This document shows positions 18,331 through 27,327 of a DNA stretch of 64,000 nucleotides, piece after piece (position 1 is the first letter of the stretch; each line of letters starts with the position of its first letter). This DNA is from Rhizobium oryziradicis. Its GTDB lineage: Bacteria > Pseudomonadota > Alphaproteobacteria > Rhizobiales > Rhizobiaceae. The position numbers and the translations under genes are program-made. Location of the stretch: positions 124,001 to 188,000 of the forward strand of contig NZ_MKIM01000022.1 of the NCBI RefSeq assembly GCF_001939045.1, written 5' to 3'. The notes beneath the pieces were generated by a model that had not been told where the DNA came from, did not search any database, and saw nothing but the letters and a program-made list of their open reading frames with translations.

Positions 18331-19713
18331 TCAGGAAATCTGCTTCAGCCTTTCAGCGTTTTCGCCAATATCGAGGAAAAGACTGGTCATAATCCGCATC
18401 CCCTCTTCCGCAATCGACAACAGCGCGTGTTCATTGGGGCCATGCTGGCCGCATTCCGCATGAGAGTGAGGAACCCAAATGGTAGGCAGGCCCAAAATAT
18501 CGGTAAAGGCATCATTGGGCAGTGATCCGGCCAGATTGGGCAGCACGTGAGGAGGCTTGCCGCAGGTTTTGCTTACCGATTGCTCGACAAATTTCACCCA
18601 TGGGTGATCCTGCGAAAACCGGGTGGCCTTGAAGGATTCACCACGTGCCATTTCCACCTGCACCATGCCAAAACCATGGGCATCCAGATGCCGGCGCAGG
18701 GCTGGCAAAATGCCGTCCATATCTGTGCCCACCACAAAGCGCAGTTGGCACGTGGCCTTGGCACTGCCGGAAATAGCATTTTGTGGCGCATTGATGTTGC
18801 CCGCCGAAATCGCCAGAACTGCCATGGAATTCCAGCCAAACACCCGCTCCGACGGCGTCAAATCCGCCTGTCCCCAATCGGCATCATGCTTGCGCGGCGG
18901 CAGGTCTTTCAACGCGGCGCGAATATCGGGCGTGAGGCTGGTGGGCAGCCATTCCGGAATCTGGATCTGGCCTCTTTGATCGACTATTGAGGCGATGGCG
19001 TGGGAGAGGATAATCACCGGATCGGCCAAAAGCCCGCCAAAATTGCCCGAATGGTGGTCGTTTTCACGCAAATTGACGAGGAGATTGAAGGCAAGGCCGC
19101 CACGCGAGCCCATAAACATCGTGGGTGTATCGGCGGCAAGCCGCGGGCCATCCGAGGCAATCAACACATCGGCGCTCAGCGCCTCTTTGTGGGCATGGAA
19201 AAACTCACGCAGGCCATAAGAGCCGGTTTCCTCGGCCATTTCCAAAATGATTTTGGCGTTAAAGCCAAGCTTGCCCTTGGCCTTGATGATCTGCTCCATC
19301 GATTTGATGTTGATCAGATGCTGGATCTTGTTATCGGCCGTGCCGCGCCCATAAAGCTTGTCGCCCTCCTGCTTTAGAAGGAATGGATCAAGCCCTTCGC
19401 GCCAACGATGCGCCTCACCATTGCAAACATCACCATGACCATAGACCAACACGGTCGGCAAATCGGCACTCTCAAAGCGCGATGCCAAGAGCAGCGGCGC
19501 GCCACCCGCGCGCGGATTGGCAAAAATCTCGGTCTCGAACCCCAGGCTCGCCAACCAGGGCTGCATATTCTGTTGCAAATAGGCTTGCAGTTCTTCCGGC
19601 ACCCCTTCCGACTGGCTTACGGATTTGCGCGCCACCAGATGCGCCAGATCATTGGCCAACTGGCCGCTCAAGGCATAATCTGATGCCTGTTTAACAACTG
19701 TGTCCCGTTCCAT
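18331..19713 (-). CDS. M20-family metallopeptidase (ArgE/DapE/CPG2-like)
   Basis: The 460-residue zinc hydrolase has the family metal ligands. These are VYGHGDVCNGE (His), YGRGTADNK (bridging Asp), and LEMAEETGSYG (catalytic Glu followed by a metal-binding Glu). A later GSRGGLAFNLLVNLREND opens the lid domain, and VPHSHAECGQHGPNEH is near the C-terminus. It is longer than ArgE and resembles dipeptidases and carboxypeptidases of the M20A group. It lies directly after the decayed ABC ATPase and before the amidase. It may originally have processed peptides brought in by that importer. Confidence 0.88.
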   Translation of the reverse strand: MERDTVVKQASDYALSGQLANDLAHLVARKSVSQSEGVPEELQAYLQQNMQPWLASLGFETEIFANPRAGGAPLLLASRFESADLPTVLVYGHGDVCNGEAHRWREGLDPFLLKQEGDKLYGRGTADNKIQHLINIKSMEQIIKAKGKLGFNAKIILEMAEETGSYGLREFFHAHKEALSADVLIASDGPRLAADTPTMFMGSRGGLAFNLLVNLRENDHHSGNFGGLLADPVIILSHAIASIVDQRGQIQIPEWLPTSLTPDIRAALKDLPPRKHDADWGQADLTPSERVFGWNSMAVLAISAGNINAPQNAISGSAKATCQLRFVVGTDMDGILPALRRHLDAHGFGMVQVEMARGESFKATRFSQDHPWVKFVEQSVSKTCGKPPHVLPNLAGSLPNDAFTDILGLPTIWVPHSHAECGQHGPNEHALLSIAEEGMRIMTSLFLDIGENAERLKQIS

Positions 19714-19737
19714 GTCGTATGCCTTATCGTTTATGCG

Positions 19738-19920
19738 TCAATTGTTTGTGCGGCTGCGCTTCAAATTGCCAAACACCTCATCCACTGCGCCATATTCCAA
19801 CATCTGGCGCTTTTGCATCATCAGAATATGGTCGGAAATCTCAGCTGCAACCCGCAAATCATGCATGATGAACACAATCGTGAGACCAACGGCTGGTTTT
19901 AATGTCGCTGAGCAGTTTCA
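19738..19920 (-). pseudogene. C-terminal remnant of an oligopeptide ABC ATPase (DppF/OppF family), frameshifted
   Basis: Read on the minus strand, a frame gives GLTIVFIMHDLRVAAEISDH followed by ILMMQKRQMLEYGAVDEVF and a stop. This matches the H-loop and following region of peptide-importer ATPases, whose usual form is FISHDL-V---ISD---VM. Just upstream, a different frame reads KLLSDIK, which fits the preceding helix, so a frameshift separates the two. Walker A, the signature motif and Walker B are absent. The permease genes expected between this ATPase and the binding protein are also gone. A large deletion has therefore left only the tail. Confidence 0.75.
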
Positions 19921-19968
19921 TTCGAAAACGCAAACGATTGCAACGCTGCGGGCAGCGTGATTGACGGG

Positions 19969-21483
19969 TTACTTCCAGCTGATGTCGTAAAAACGCACCA
20001 GCTCATCCGGCGTTGGCGTGAACGACACATCCTTGGCGAGAATATAATTGGTGGAGTAGAGCCAAAGTGGGACAAAATACGCTTTATCGGCAATGATCGA
20101 GAGGGCCTTGCTGTAGAGCATTTTTCGGTCCGCAGTGTCCGTGGTCTTATCTGCCGTGTTCAAAAGATCCGCCACCTCATGATCACGCGCATCGTCTTCC
20201 CCCGACAGCGTAAAGAAATAGCTGGTGCTGGCCGAGGCATCCGCCAGGGAATTGGAGCCCCATGTCAGAAAAGACATGGCCCCGCCTTCCTTCAACCGCT
20301 TCTCGCGAAGCGCGGCATAGGGCATATAATGCAGATGGGCCTGAATGCCGACCTCCGCCAGCATGCCAATCATTGCCTCGGCCAGCGACCGATCCCGATA
20401 GGCGTAAAAATCTACGTCAAATCCCTTGGGGTAACCCGCATCTGTCAGAAGAGCTTTGGCTTTTGCCGGATCATACGCATAGCGGGTGACGTCGCCATCA
20501 CAACCAAATTGCATGGGGGCACAGGCGCTGTTGATCACCTGGGTTGTGCCTTTTATCATCCCCTCGACAATGCCCTTGCGGTTGATGGCATGGTTGACCG
20601 CTTGACGCACCTTCAGCTTGGTCAGCGGGTTGTCCGCACCAGAGCGGCCGGCGGCATCCATTGAGATATAACCGATGCGCATGGTGGGCGCATTGATCAC
20701 CTGAAATCTGTTGAAACGCTCCATCGTCTGGGCTTGATCGGATGGCACCTGCCACACCATGTCGATACCGCCATTCAGCAACTCTGCCATCTGAGTACTG
20801 GTGTCGGAAATGACGCGAATATCGATGTTTTCAATCTTTGCTTTCGGCTTGGCGGCGGCAAAATAATCATCATTGCGCTTGAGCACAAAATGCTTGCCCG
20901 GATCAACACTGACCACTTTGTAAGGCCCAGTGCCGATGGGATGTGTTGCAACACCCGCAGGACCAACCTTGGCATAATAGTCGCTGGGTTGAATGATCAC
21001 CGGACCGGCGAGATATTCCAAAGCGGCGGGAAACGGGTCTTTGGTGTGGATGCGCACCCTGAATTGATCGATTTTCTCCACAGATTCGATCCAATCCACC
21101 GCAAATGTGTTTTGGGCTTGGTGTTTAGGGTCAATTTCATAATTGAGCGTGTAGACCACATCATCGGCATCAAACGGCTGGCCGTTGTGAAAGGTCACGC
21201 CCTGACGCAAGATAAGCTCGAGCGTGGTCGGGTTTTCCCAAGACCAGCCGGTTGCAAGATTGCCAAGATAGTGATTGGTTTTAGGATCTCGATAGAGCAG
21301 GCCATCCCAAACCGCCGCCGCCATCAACGCACCTTCACGCGCGGTGTTGAAATAGGGATCGAGATGCTCAAGTTCCTTTGAAAATGCAATGTGAAGCGTG
21401 TCATCTGCCTTGCCGGCAAAAGACGGCGAAGAAACAAGGCATGCAGGCAGAAGCACTGCCAAGGCAGTCAATGCAAATCTCAT
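19969..21483 (-). CDS. Peptide/nickel-type ABC binding protein (family 5), orphaned
   Basis: The 504-residue periplasmic protein has a signal peptide (MRFALTALAVLLPACLVSS, cleavage after SFA). It carries the family-5 pattern: HLDPYFNTAREG, LELILRQGVTFHNGQPFDAD near residue 85, and HPIGTGPYKVVSVDPGKHF near 150. The start at 21483 follows GAGAGGGG; the frame extends 29 codons further but the signal peptide begins here. No permease or intact ATPase gene follows, only an ATPase tail. The protein may be non-functional in transport or may use a permease encoded elsewhere. Peptides are the usual ligands. Confidence 0.9.
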   Translation of the reverse strand: MRFALTALAVLLPACLVSSPSFAGKADDTLHIAFSKELEHLDPYFNTAREGALMAAAVWDGLLYRDPKTNHYLGNLATGWSWENPTTLELILRQGVTFHNGQPFDADDVVYTLNYEIDPKHQAQNTFAVDWIESVEKIDQFRVRIHTKDPFPAALEYLAGPVIIQPSDYYAKVGPAGVATHPIGTGPYKVVSVDPGKHFVLKRNDDYFAAAKPKAKIENIDIRVISDTSTQMAELLNGGIDMVWQVPSDQAQTMERFNRFQVINAPTMRIGYISMDAAGRSGADNPLTKLKVRQAVNHAINRKGIVEGMIKGTTQVINSACAPMQFGCDGDVTRYAYDPAKAKALLTDAGYPKGFDVDFYAYRDRSLAEAMIGMLAEVGIQAHLHYMPYAALREKRLKEGGAMSFLTWGSNSLADASASTSYFFTLSGEDDARDHEVADLLNTADKTTDTADRKMLYSKALSIIADKAYFVPLWLYSTNYILAKDVSFTPTPDELVRFYDISWK

Positions 21484-21529
21484 ATCATTCCCCTCTCGCC
21501 CCTTTTCGAGCTGTAAGCGGAAACTAACG

Positions 21530-21556
21530 GCATTGACAAATTTGTACACAAAAAAA
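21530..21556. promoter_or_regulatory. Palindrome in the promoter region of the orphan binding-protein gene
   Basis: ACAAATTTGT (21536-21545) is a perfect palindrome inside an AT-rich run directly upstream of the binding-protein gene. It overlaps a second ACAA/TTGT motif (TTTGTACACAAA). It may be an operator, perhaps of a GntR-type protein. It is found by eye only. Confidence 0.3.
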
Positions 21557-21640
21557 ATTAGACAATACAACCTTAAGAGGAAAGCTCATATACCTGCGAA
21601 GCTTTGATGCTGCTCCGCAAGCACAGAGGCTTTTCCTCAA

Positions 21641-22510
21641 TCAGTTGCCATCGGGCTGGATATCAACCGTTGCCGTGAGACCCGAGATCAGCTTTGTGCC
21701 TTCCGGTATCTTGTCCAGATGGATACGTACCGGCACGCGCTGGGCCAGACGCACCCAGCTGAAGGTGGGGTTGATATTGGCCAAAAGCCCTGAGCTGGAC
21801 GTGCGCTCGCGGTCCTCGATGCCTGTTGCAATACTATCAACATGGCCTTCCAGATTGCCCTTCTGGCCCAGAATACGCACCAGAGCACGGTCGCCCTTTT
21901 GAATACGTGGCAGCTTGTTTTCTTCGAAATAAGCTTCGATGCGCAAGGAATCGCTATCCACCACGGCCACTTTTGCCGCACCACGGGTAACAAAATCTCC
22001 CGGCTGCAAATTCAGGTTGGTGACACTGCCATTGACCGTGGTTTTCACATCGGTGCGCTCCAGATCCAGCTTTGCCAGATCGCGGGCCGCCATGGCCTTC
22101 ATGTAGGCGGCCTCGGCCTGCTGCTCTGTCGCAACCGATTTCTCCTTGGTTTGGGCAGAGGCCGAATCCCCAAGGCGTTCATTGCGTTCGCGCTCGGATT
22201 TTGCCAGATCCAAGGTTGACTTTGCCTCAGTGAGCGCTGCCTCGGCCTGCAACAATGCCAGCTCAAAGCGTGAGCGATCAACCCGAAACAGCACATCACC
22301 CTTGTGCACGATCTGATTGTCCTTGACGAACACATCACTCACCAGCCCGGTCACATCCGGGGCGATATCGACCACATCTGCGCGCACCCGGCCATCCCGT
22401 GTCCAGGGCTCTTCCATATAATAATGCCACAGATGACGCCCCACAAAGACGGCAGCCACAACAACAATCAGGGTAAGGCAGATTCTGCCCATCAACTTTA
22501 ACGTATTCAT
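21641..22510 (-). CDS. HlyD/EmrA-type membrane fusion protein (AaeA-like)
   Basis: The 289-residue periplasmic adaptor has one N-terminal membrane anchor (ICLTLIVVVAAVFVGRHLW). A biotinyl-lipoyl-like half follows (VTGLVSDVFVKDNQIVHKGD near residue 55). Next is an alpha-hairpin rich in A, E and K (about 85-150), then the second lipoyl half (TNLNLQPGDFVTRG). This is the usual order of membrane fusion proteins. Its ATG overlaps the stop of the DUF1656 gene (ATGA). It is the last gene of a MarR-FUSC-DUF1656-HlyD operon, the AaeAB type that exports aromatic acids. Confidence 0.9.
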   Translation of the reverse strand: MNTLKLMGRICLTLIVVVAAVFVGRHLWHYYMEEPWTRDGRVRADVVDIAPDVTGLVSDVFVKDNQIVHKGDVLFRVDRSRFELALLQAEAALTEAKSTLDLAKSERERNERLGDSASAQTKEKSVATEQQAEAAYMKAMAARDLAKLDLERTDVKTTVNGSVTNLNLQPGDFVTRGAAKVAVVDSDSLRIEAYFEENKLPRIQKGDRALVRILGQKGNLEGHVDSIATGIEDRERTSSSGLLANINPTFSWVRLAQRVPVRIHLDKIPEGTKLISGLTATVDIQPDGN

Positions 22511-22716
22511 GCGAAAAACCAGCGTGTTATGGAGAAAATTCCTCCAAGCAGAAGAACATAAAGTGCAACATCAAACAGACCACGGTGCCAAACGAGGGCG
22601 TAAAACCCTATGCGGCCAAGCACTTTACGAATGAGTATGCTGACCACAAAGGTGATGAGCATGAGAAGTAGAAGGCGTGGAAAATAGACGCCATAAAGGT
22701 CGAGTTCAGCAGGCAT
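22507..22716 (-). CDS. Small inner-membrane protein, DUF1656 (AaeX/YtcA-like)
   Basis: The 69-residue protein MPAELDLYGVYFPRLLLLML has two hydrophobic segments (about 12-30 and 46-66). The PAELDLYGVYFP start is typical of DUF1656 proteins, which are nearly always encoded between a FUSC permease and a membrane fusion protein. It starts four bases after the FUSC stop and ends inside the next start codon. The open frame continues upstream into the FUSC gene, but similarity begins at this ATG. Its function is unknown beyond association with the exporter. Confidence 0.85.
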   Translation of the reverse strand: MPAELDLYGVYFPRLLLLMLITFVVSILIRKVLGRIGFYALVWHRGLFDVALYVLLLGGIFSITRWFFA

Positions 22717-22720
22717 TGGT

Positions 22721-24790
22721 TTACTCAGCAGCGATCGAGAGTGTTTGGGGCTGCGGCAAGGGTTGCGAAAAGGATTGAAGGTCGGGTGCCGCCGCTTGCG
22801 GAAAGAACACGCGGCGCAAACCAACAAGGGCATCAATCACCCGCCGGGCGGCATCCCCTTCCTTGCGCACCACGGTTTGTAATCCGTTGTCGATCAGCAC
22901 CATCAGCGTCGCATCGCAAGCCAACGCGCGCCCGGCCTTGAGCTGCCTTCGATAATGCGCGGCAACAGCAATCAACACCTGAGAGACGATTGCCGCACTC
23001 TCAACAGACAAATTGCGGCGCTCCTCTTGCAGCGACACGACATTGATGGCGAGACGCACATCGGCAAAACCATCAACATTGGCCAATTCGCGCTCATTCA
23101 GCGCAGCCAGGCGTGGCACGAGCTGGCCAAGCCGGTCGAGAATGCGGCCCGCAAGCCGCTCAGGATCTGCGGATCTCAAGCCGGCAGCCGTATCGGCCAG
23201 ATCACGCCATCCGGCTTTGAGCAAACGCTTTGCGGCCAATCTCGCCCCGAAAGGATGCGCCACGCTGATCCAGACATAGGCAAAAGCGATACCAAGCACG
23301 GTGGCCACACCGCCATTGGCAAAGGACGCAAAATCTGCGGTGTAGCGATCCTGAATACCGACCAAGGTCGCCACATTCACCGCCACCAACATGCCAAGCA
23401 CGGCCGTTTGCGGATTTGTCATCTTCAAGCCCAACAACAGCAGGAAGGGAGCAAGAGCCAGCACCATCATTTCAAAATTGGTGGCAAAGGGCAAAATGCC
23501 GAAAAGATAAACAAAGGAGGCGATCACCGATACGACTGTCCAAACCAGCATGAAACGGATCATCGGAGCAGGCCGATCTTGCGCCGCAAAGAAGGAGCAG
23601 GCAACGGCCGTCATGGCAACAAAGCCAGCCCCTTGCGCCCATTCCAGCGCAATCCAGATGGCGCTGGCAATCAAAATACCAACAACCACAATACCGGCCT
23701 TGAGGGCCAGAAATGCATGGTCGAAATGGCGCGATGCAACCGAGAAACGCCGATCTGAAAGATCGTCCATCACCGTGTGACGTCCTTTGGCAATACGGTC
23801 CAGCAGCACCAGACAATCACGCCAGAGCTCAACCGCTGCCTTCAAGCGCATCAAAAGACCGGAAAAGACCAGATCATTCCAGCCATGAAGTTGATGGGTC
23901 TTTTGTTGCCGGGCAATGGCCTCCAGCAACACTTGCGCCTTTTGCGTGGCACCTGGCTTGCCGCCCATTTTGAACCAATCCGCAACATCATTCAGCAGTT
24001 GCGTCAAATCTTCGGGCAAATGCTCACATCCCTGCCGCACGGCGTGAAGCCGGTCAGCCAGAGACGAAAACACGGGCAGAAGCATCAACAGGCGTCCACG
24101 CAGCTCGCGCGCATGGCGCACCACATCGCGGGTTTCCAGATCATAGGATAACTGACTGATGATCAGATCAAGCCCGGCAACATCGGCGGCCAATTGCTGA
24201 CGCTTCACAGGCGTGGCGGGGCTTGCCCCTTCCCCACGCAGAATATCATTGGCCCAGGAGCCCGCATCGCTTAGCCAGCCCTCTATGCGACTGCCAAATT
24301 GTGCGTTCAGGCTGACGGGGAAAATGACGGTATTCACAACGCTTGCGCAGATAATGCCAAGCGCGATCTCCTCGGAACGCGCAAGCGCCGTTGCGAAAAT
24401 CGTATCCGGCACATCCAGTGATGGCAGGGCAATCAAGGGCAAAGTATATCCGGCCAGCATGAAAACATAGCTGCGCGCGGTGCGATCCAGCATGGAGATC
24501 AGCAGCAGGGTTCCCGTCCACAGCGCCACCACCAAAGACAAAAGCTCAGGGGCATTAATGAAGAGTGGAACAAGCAAAACGGCAGCGGCCGCACCCAGCA
24601 GCGTGCCCAAAATGCGATAAAGCGCCTTGGATTTGGTGGCACCGGAAAAGGGACTCGAGACGATATAGACGGCCGACAACGCCCAATAGGGCCGGGAAAG
24701 ATCCAGCGCCAAAGCGATATAGAGCGCAAGCATGCCAGCAAGGAACGCCTTGCCGGAAAAGGCCCAATCCCTCCATGAATGTGCTATCAT
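22721..24790 (-). CDS. FUSC-family exporter permease (AaeB-like)
   Basis: The 689-residue inner-membrane protein has two groups of transmembrane segments (about residues 13-165 and 355-510). Long cytoplasmic parts follow each group, as in AaeB and fusaric-acid resistance proteins. The opening segment FLAGMLALYIALALDLSRPY and PYWALSAVYIVSSPFSG are typical. With the HlyD protein and DUF1656 it would form an efflux system for aromatic carboxylic acids or similar weak acids. Its ATG overlaps the MarR stop as ATGA. Confidence 0.9.
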   Translation of the reverse strand: MIAHSWRDWAFSGKAFLAGMLALYIALALDLSRPYWALSAVYIVSSPFSGATKSKALYRILGTLLGAAAAVLLVPLFINAPELLSLVVALWTGTLLLISMLDRTARSYVFMLAGYTLPLIALPSLDVPDTIFATALARSEEIALGIICASVVNTVIFPVSLNAQFGSRIEGWLSDAGSWANDILRGEGASPATPVKRQQLAADVAGLDLIISQLSYDLETRDVVRHARELRGRLLMLLPVFSSLADRLHAVRQGCEHLPEDLTQLLNDVADWFKMGGKPGATQKAQVLLEAIARQQKTHQLHGWNDLVFSGLLMRLKAAVELWRDCLVLLDRIAKGRHTVMDDLSDRRFSVASRHFDHAFLALKAGIVVVGILIASAIWIALEWAQGAGFVAMTAVACSFFAAQDRPAPMIRFMLVWTVVSVIASFVYLFGILPFATNFEMMVLALAPFLLLLGLKMTNPQTAVLGMLVAVNVATLVGIQDRYTADFASFANGGVATVLGIAFAYVWISVAHPFGARLAAKRLLKAGWRDLADTAAGLRSADPERLAGRILDRLGQLVPRLAALNERELANVDGFADVRLAINVVSLQEERRNLSVESAAIVSQVLIAVAAHYRRQLKAGRALACDATLMVLIDNGLQTVVRKEGDAARRVIDALVGLRRVFFPQAAAPDLQSFSQPLPQPQTLSIAAE

Positions 24791-25269
24791 TGCCCGCCTT
24801 CCTTTTTGCCCCCGCCTTGAAGCGCGTCACCGCAGCGCTGCTGGAATACATCCAAAACGCGAAATGCCATTTCGAGTTCCGTCTCGGAGATATCCCCCAG
24901 AACGCGTGCGCGCTCACGGTCCAGCACGGCCTCAATGCGGGCCGCCAGCTCCACCCCTGCGGGCGTCAGCCAAAGCCCTTTGGCGCGGCGATCCAAAGGG
25001 TCGTCCTTGCGCACCACCATGTCCAGCGCTTCGAGCTGATCAAGCAGCCGCACCAACGATGGGCTTTCGATGCCAATGTGTTCGGCCAGCGCCGTTTGCC
25101 GCACGCCATCGCCGAGCCTGCTGATCCACAACAGCGGTGCCGCGCAAGCCTCGGAGATTCCATGCTCAATCAGCGCCTGATCCACCAGCTTGCGCCACAG
25201 GCGGGCGGCGGTGAAAAGCTGACTGGTCAAGGCACGTTGAAAATCTGATTTTGGTTCCATGCCTGACAT
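24787..25269 (-). CDS. MarR-family transcriptional regulator of the FUSC efflux operon
   Basis: The 160-residue protein has the MarR winged helix: AAPLLWISRLGDGVRQTALA, then EHIGIESPSLVRLLDQLEAL and the wing VVRKDDPLDRRAKGLWLTPA. It is the first gene of the efflux operon and overlaps the exporter gene. It is therefore probably its autorepressor, released by an aromatic acid. The start could be MSGMEP or MEPKSD three codons later; no clear ribosome binding site is visible, and a palindrome covers the first ATG. Confidence 0.9.
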   Translation of the reverse strand: MSGMEPKSDFQRALTSQLFTAARLWRKLVDQALIEHGISEACAAPLLWISRLGDGVRQTALAEHIGIESPSLVRLLDQLEALDMVVRKDDPLDRRAKGLWLTPAGVELAARIEAVLDRERARVLGDISETELEMAFRVLDVFQQRCGDALQGGGKKEGGQ

Positions 25270-25283
25270 ATATCATCAATATA
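25269..25283. promoter_or_regulatory. Candidate MarR operator
   Basis: TATAT-CATCA-ATATA is a perfect inverted repeat at the start of the MarR gene. Such AT-rich palindromes overlapping promoter or start are typical MarR sites. Binding is inferred. Confidence 0.4.
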
Positions 25284-25507
25284 GTTAGGATACAAATTAT
25301 TTTAATGCGAAATTCAGTATCCCTCAACAGCGGCAGAATTTGCTCTTCAACGCCGGTGCCACACAACAATCCCCCAAATCCGGTGTGCATTCAGCATCCA
25401 CCGCCCCTGAAGGCGCGCTAACCTTGCATCGTCCAGCGAAAAATCCCCGGATTGGTTTTGCACAGGTGAACCGATTTGCCACACGCCATCCTGCACCATG
25501 AAAGACA

Positions 25508-26641
25508 ATGCCTATGCAGGTCATCAATATTCTAGAAAAGCTGATTTCCTATCCATCGGTGGTGGGCAGCGCCAATGATGAGATTGTCGGCTGGATCAAG
25601 ACCTATCTACAAAGCCATGGCGCGGCCGTCACGGTTCTTCCCGGCCCGGAGGGTGATCGCGCCAATGTGTTTGCGACATTCGGCCCGAGGGACGTTCCCG
25701 GCTACATCCTCTCTGGCCATATGGATGTGGTGCCCGCCGGTGAAGCGGGCTGGAACAGCGATCCTTTTCAGTTGCACCGTGATCATGACGCGCTGTTTGG
25801 GCGCGGCACCAGCGACATGAAAGGTTTTCTGGCCTGCGCCTTGGCAACTGCTGCCAAGATATCGGCGATGCCGCTGGTGCGCCCCATCCATTTGGCGTTT
25901 TCCTATGATGAAGAGGCCGGTTGCCGGGGTGTTCCGCATATGCTGGCCCATTTGCCGCAGCTTTGCGCGCCGCCGCTGGGGGCGATTATTGGCGAGCCAA
26001 GCGGCATGCGCGCCATTCTAGCCCATAAGGGCAAGGCTGCGGCACGGGTGACAATTCGCGGGCGTTCCGGCCATTCCTCCCGGCCCGATCTGGGCCTGAA
26101 CGCCATTCATGGCGCAACCGATGTTTTAATCGCCGCTCGCGATGCCGCAGCCGAGTTGGCCAAAGGCCCCTTTGAGGCCACCTTTGAGCCGCCCTATTCT
26201 TCTTTGCAGGTTGGCACGGTGCGCGGCGGTCAGGCCGTGAATATCATTCCCGATCTTTGCGAGGTTGAATTTGAGGCACGCGCCATCTCCGGCATTGATC
26301 CATCAAACCTGCTTTTGCCCGTGCGCCAGGCCGCAGATGCGCTGAAAAGCCAAGGCTTTTCTGTCGATTGGACAGACATGAGCGCCTACCCGGCGCTTTC
26401 TTTGCCCGAAAACGCGGCCCTTGCCGCCCTTCTTGCCCGCCTCACCAACAACGAGCCGCTGGCCGCCGTCAGCTATGGCACCGAGGCGGGGCTATTTCAG
26501 CAAGCTGGGGTCGATGCCATCATCTGCGGCCCCGGCGACATCAGCCGCGCCCATAAAGCCAATGAATTCATTCTCGTCAGTGAACTGGCCGCCTGCCAGA
26601 GCATGATTGAATCCCTGGCAGATCACTGCCTTACTCTTTGA
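25508..26641 (+). CDS. argE: Acetylornithine deacetylase-like M20 hydrolase (ArgE family)
   Basis: The 377-residue zinc enzyme has LSGHMDVVPAG (His ligand, near residue 70), FGRGTSDMKGFLA (bridging Asp, near 100), and SYDEEAGCRGVPHM (catalytic Glu pair, near 136). GRSGHSSRPDLGLNAIHGA lies in the dimerisation domain. Length and motif spacing fit proteobacterial ArgE, which releases ornithine from N-acetylornithine. Many rhizobia carry several paralogues acting on other N-acyl amino acids, so the substrate is open. The start may be this ATG or one two codons later. A cupin gene follows with almost no gap. Confidence 0.85.
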   Translation: MPMQVINILEKLISYPSVVGSANDEIVGWIKTYLQSHGAAVTVLPGPEGDRANVFATFGPRDVPGYILSGHMDVVPAGEAGWNSDPFQLHRDHDALFGRGTSDMKGFLACALATAAKISAMPLVRPIHLAFSYDEEAGCRGVPHMLAHLPQLCAPPLGAIIGEPSGMRAILAHKGKAAARVTIRGRSGHSSRPDLGLNAIHGATDVLIAARDAAAELAKGPFEATFEPPYSSLQVGTVRGGQAVNIIPDLCEVEFEARAISGIDPSNLLLPVRQAADALKSQGFSVDWTDMSAYPALSLPENAALAALLARLTNNEPLAAVSYGTEAGLFQQAGVDAIICGPGDISRAHKANEFILVSELAACQSMIESLADHCLTL

Positions 26642-26658
26642 CACAAAGGTTTACCCGC

Positions 26659-27015
26659 ATGTCTCTTTTGCAAACTGTTGATACCAATCCCACCTTTGCG
26701 CCCAAGGAATCCAAACCGCTGCTTGAGCGGTTGATCTCAGGCGATCCATCCTTCAAAACCTGGCCGCAGGACGTCTGCCGAGGCGAGATGATCCACACAG
26801 GCGTGTGGGAGGCAACACCCGGCGTGACCAAATCAATCAAGGGCGAGACCTTTGAATATTGCTATATTCTGTCTGGCGTTGTCGAAATCACGCCTGATGG
26901 CGGTGAACCGGTGATCTACAAGGCTGGCGATCAATTTATCATGAAACCCGGCTTTGTCGGTGTTTGGAAGACCATTGAAACCGTCAAGAAGGTTTACGTC
27001 ACCGTTCAGGCCTAA
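26659..27015 (+). CDS. Small cupin-domain protein
   Basis: The 118-residue protein is a single cupin of the EutQ/ureidoglycine-aminohydrolase-like group: KSIKGETFEYCYILSGVVEI, then ITPDGGEPVIYKAGDQFIMK and PGFVGVWKTIETVKK. The start MSLLQTVD follows AAAGG; an ATG seven codons upstream overlaps the argE stop. It lies 17 bases after the ArgE-like gene and probably shares its transcript. The function is unknown; such proteins bind small polar ligands. Confidence 0.8.
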   Translation: MSLLQTVDTNPTFAPKESKPLLERLISGDPSFKTWPQDVCRGEMIHTGVWEATPGVTKSIKGETFEYCYILSGVVEITPDGGEPVIYKAGDQFIMKPGFVGVWKTIETVKKVYVTVQA

Positions 27016-27023
27016 ACTCGTTG

Positions 27024-27047
27024 CGTTCAACGGGTCTCAGTTGAACG
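27024..27047. terminator. Hairpin after the cupin gene
   Basis: CGTTCAAC and GTTGAACG form a perfect eight-base stem with an eight-base loop a few bases after the cupin stop. No T-run follows, so it may stabilise the transcript end rather than terminate. Confidence 0.4.
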
Positions 27048-27068
27048 ATAACACGCCGCATTTTTGCG

Positions 27069-27103
27069 TCTGTTGCATCCATCCACGGGAAGGATGCAAC
27101 AGA
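27069..27103. repeat. Perfect 12-base inverted repeat of unknown role
   Basis: TCTGTTGCATCC and GGATGCAACAGA form a perfect stem with an 11-base loop. It is not followed by T residues. The rest of the interval to 27327 holds no further convincing signal. Confidence 0.6.
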
Positions 27104-27327
27104 TAGAGGGTGCATTGTCGCCCAGCGAGCGTGGCGGAACAATGATAATGTCCGATCGTTGTTTACTCCAGGGGTTCAATGCGTCACAACAGCATAATCG
27201 CCCTGCCAATGCCCGAGCATCTGCCAATCGCGTACCCCATGACACATGCGCTCTCAAAGCGGCATCATGTGAACAGGAACGTCGTATTTCGGCTGATCAA
27301 AAGCGCCACCTATATAAGGACAAGACC

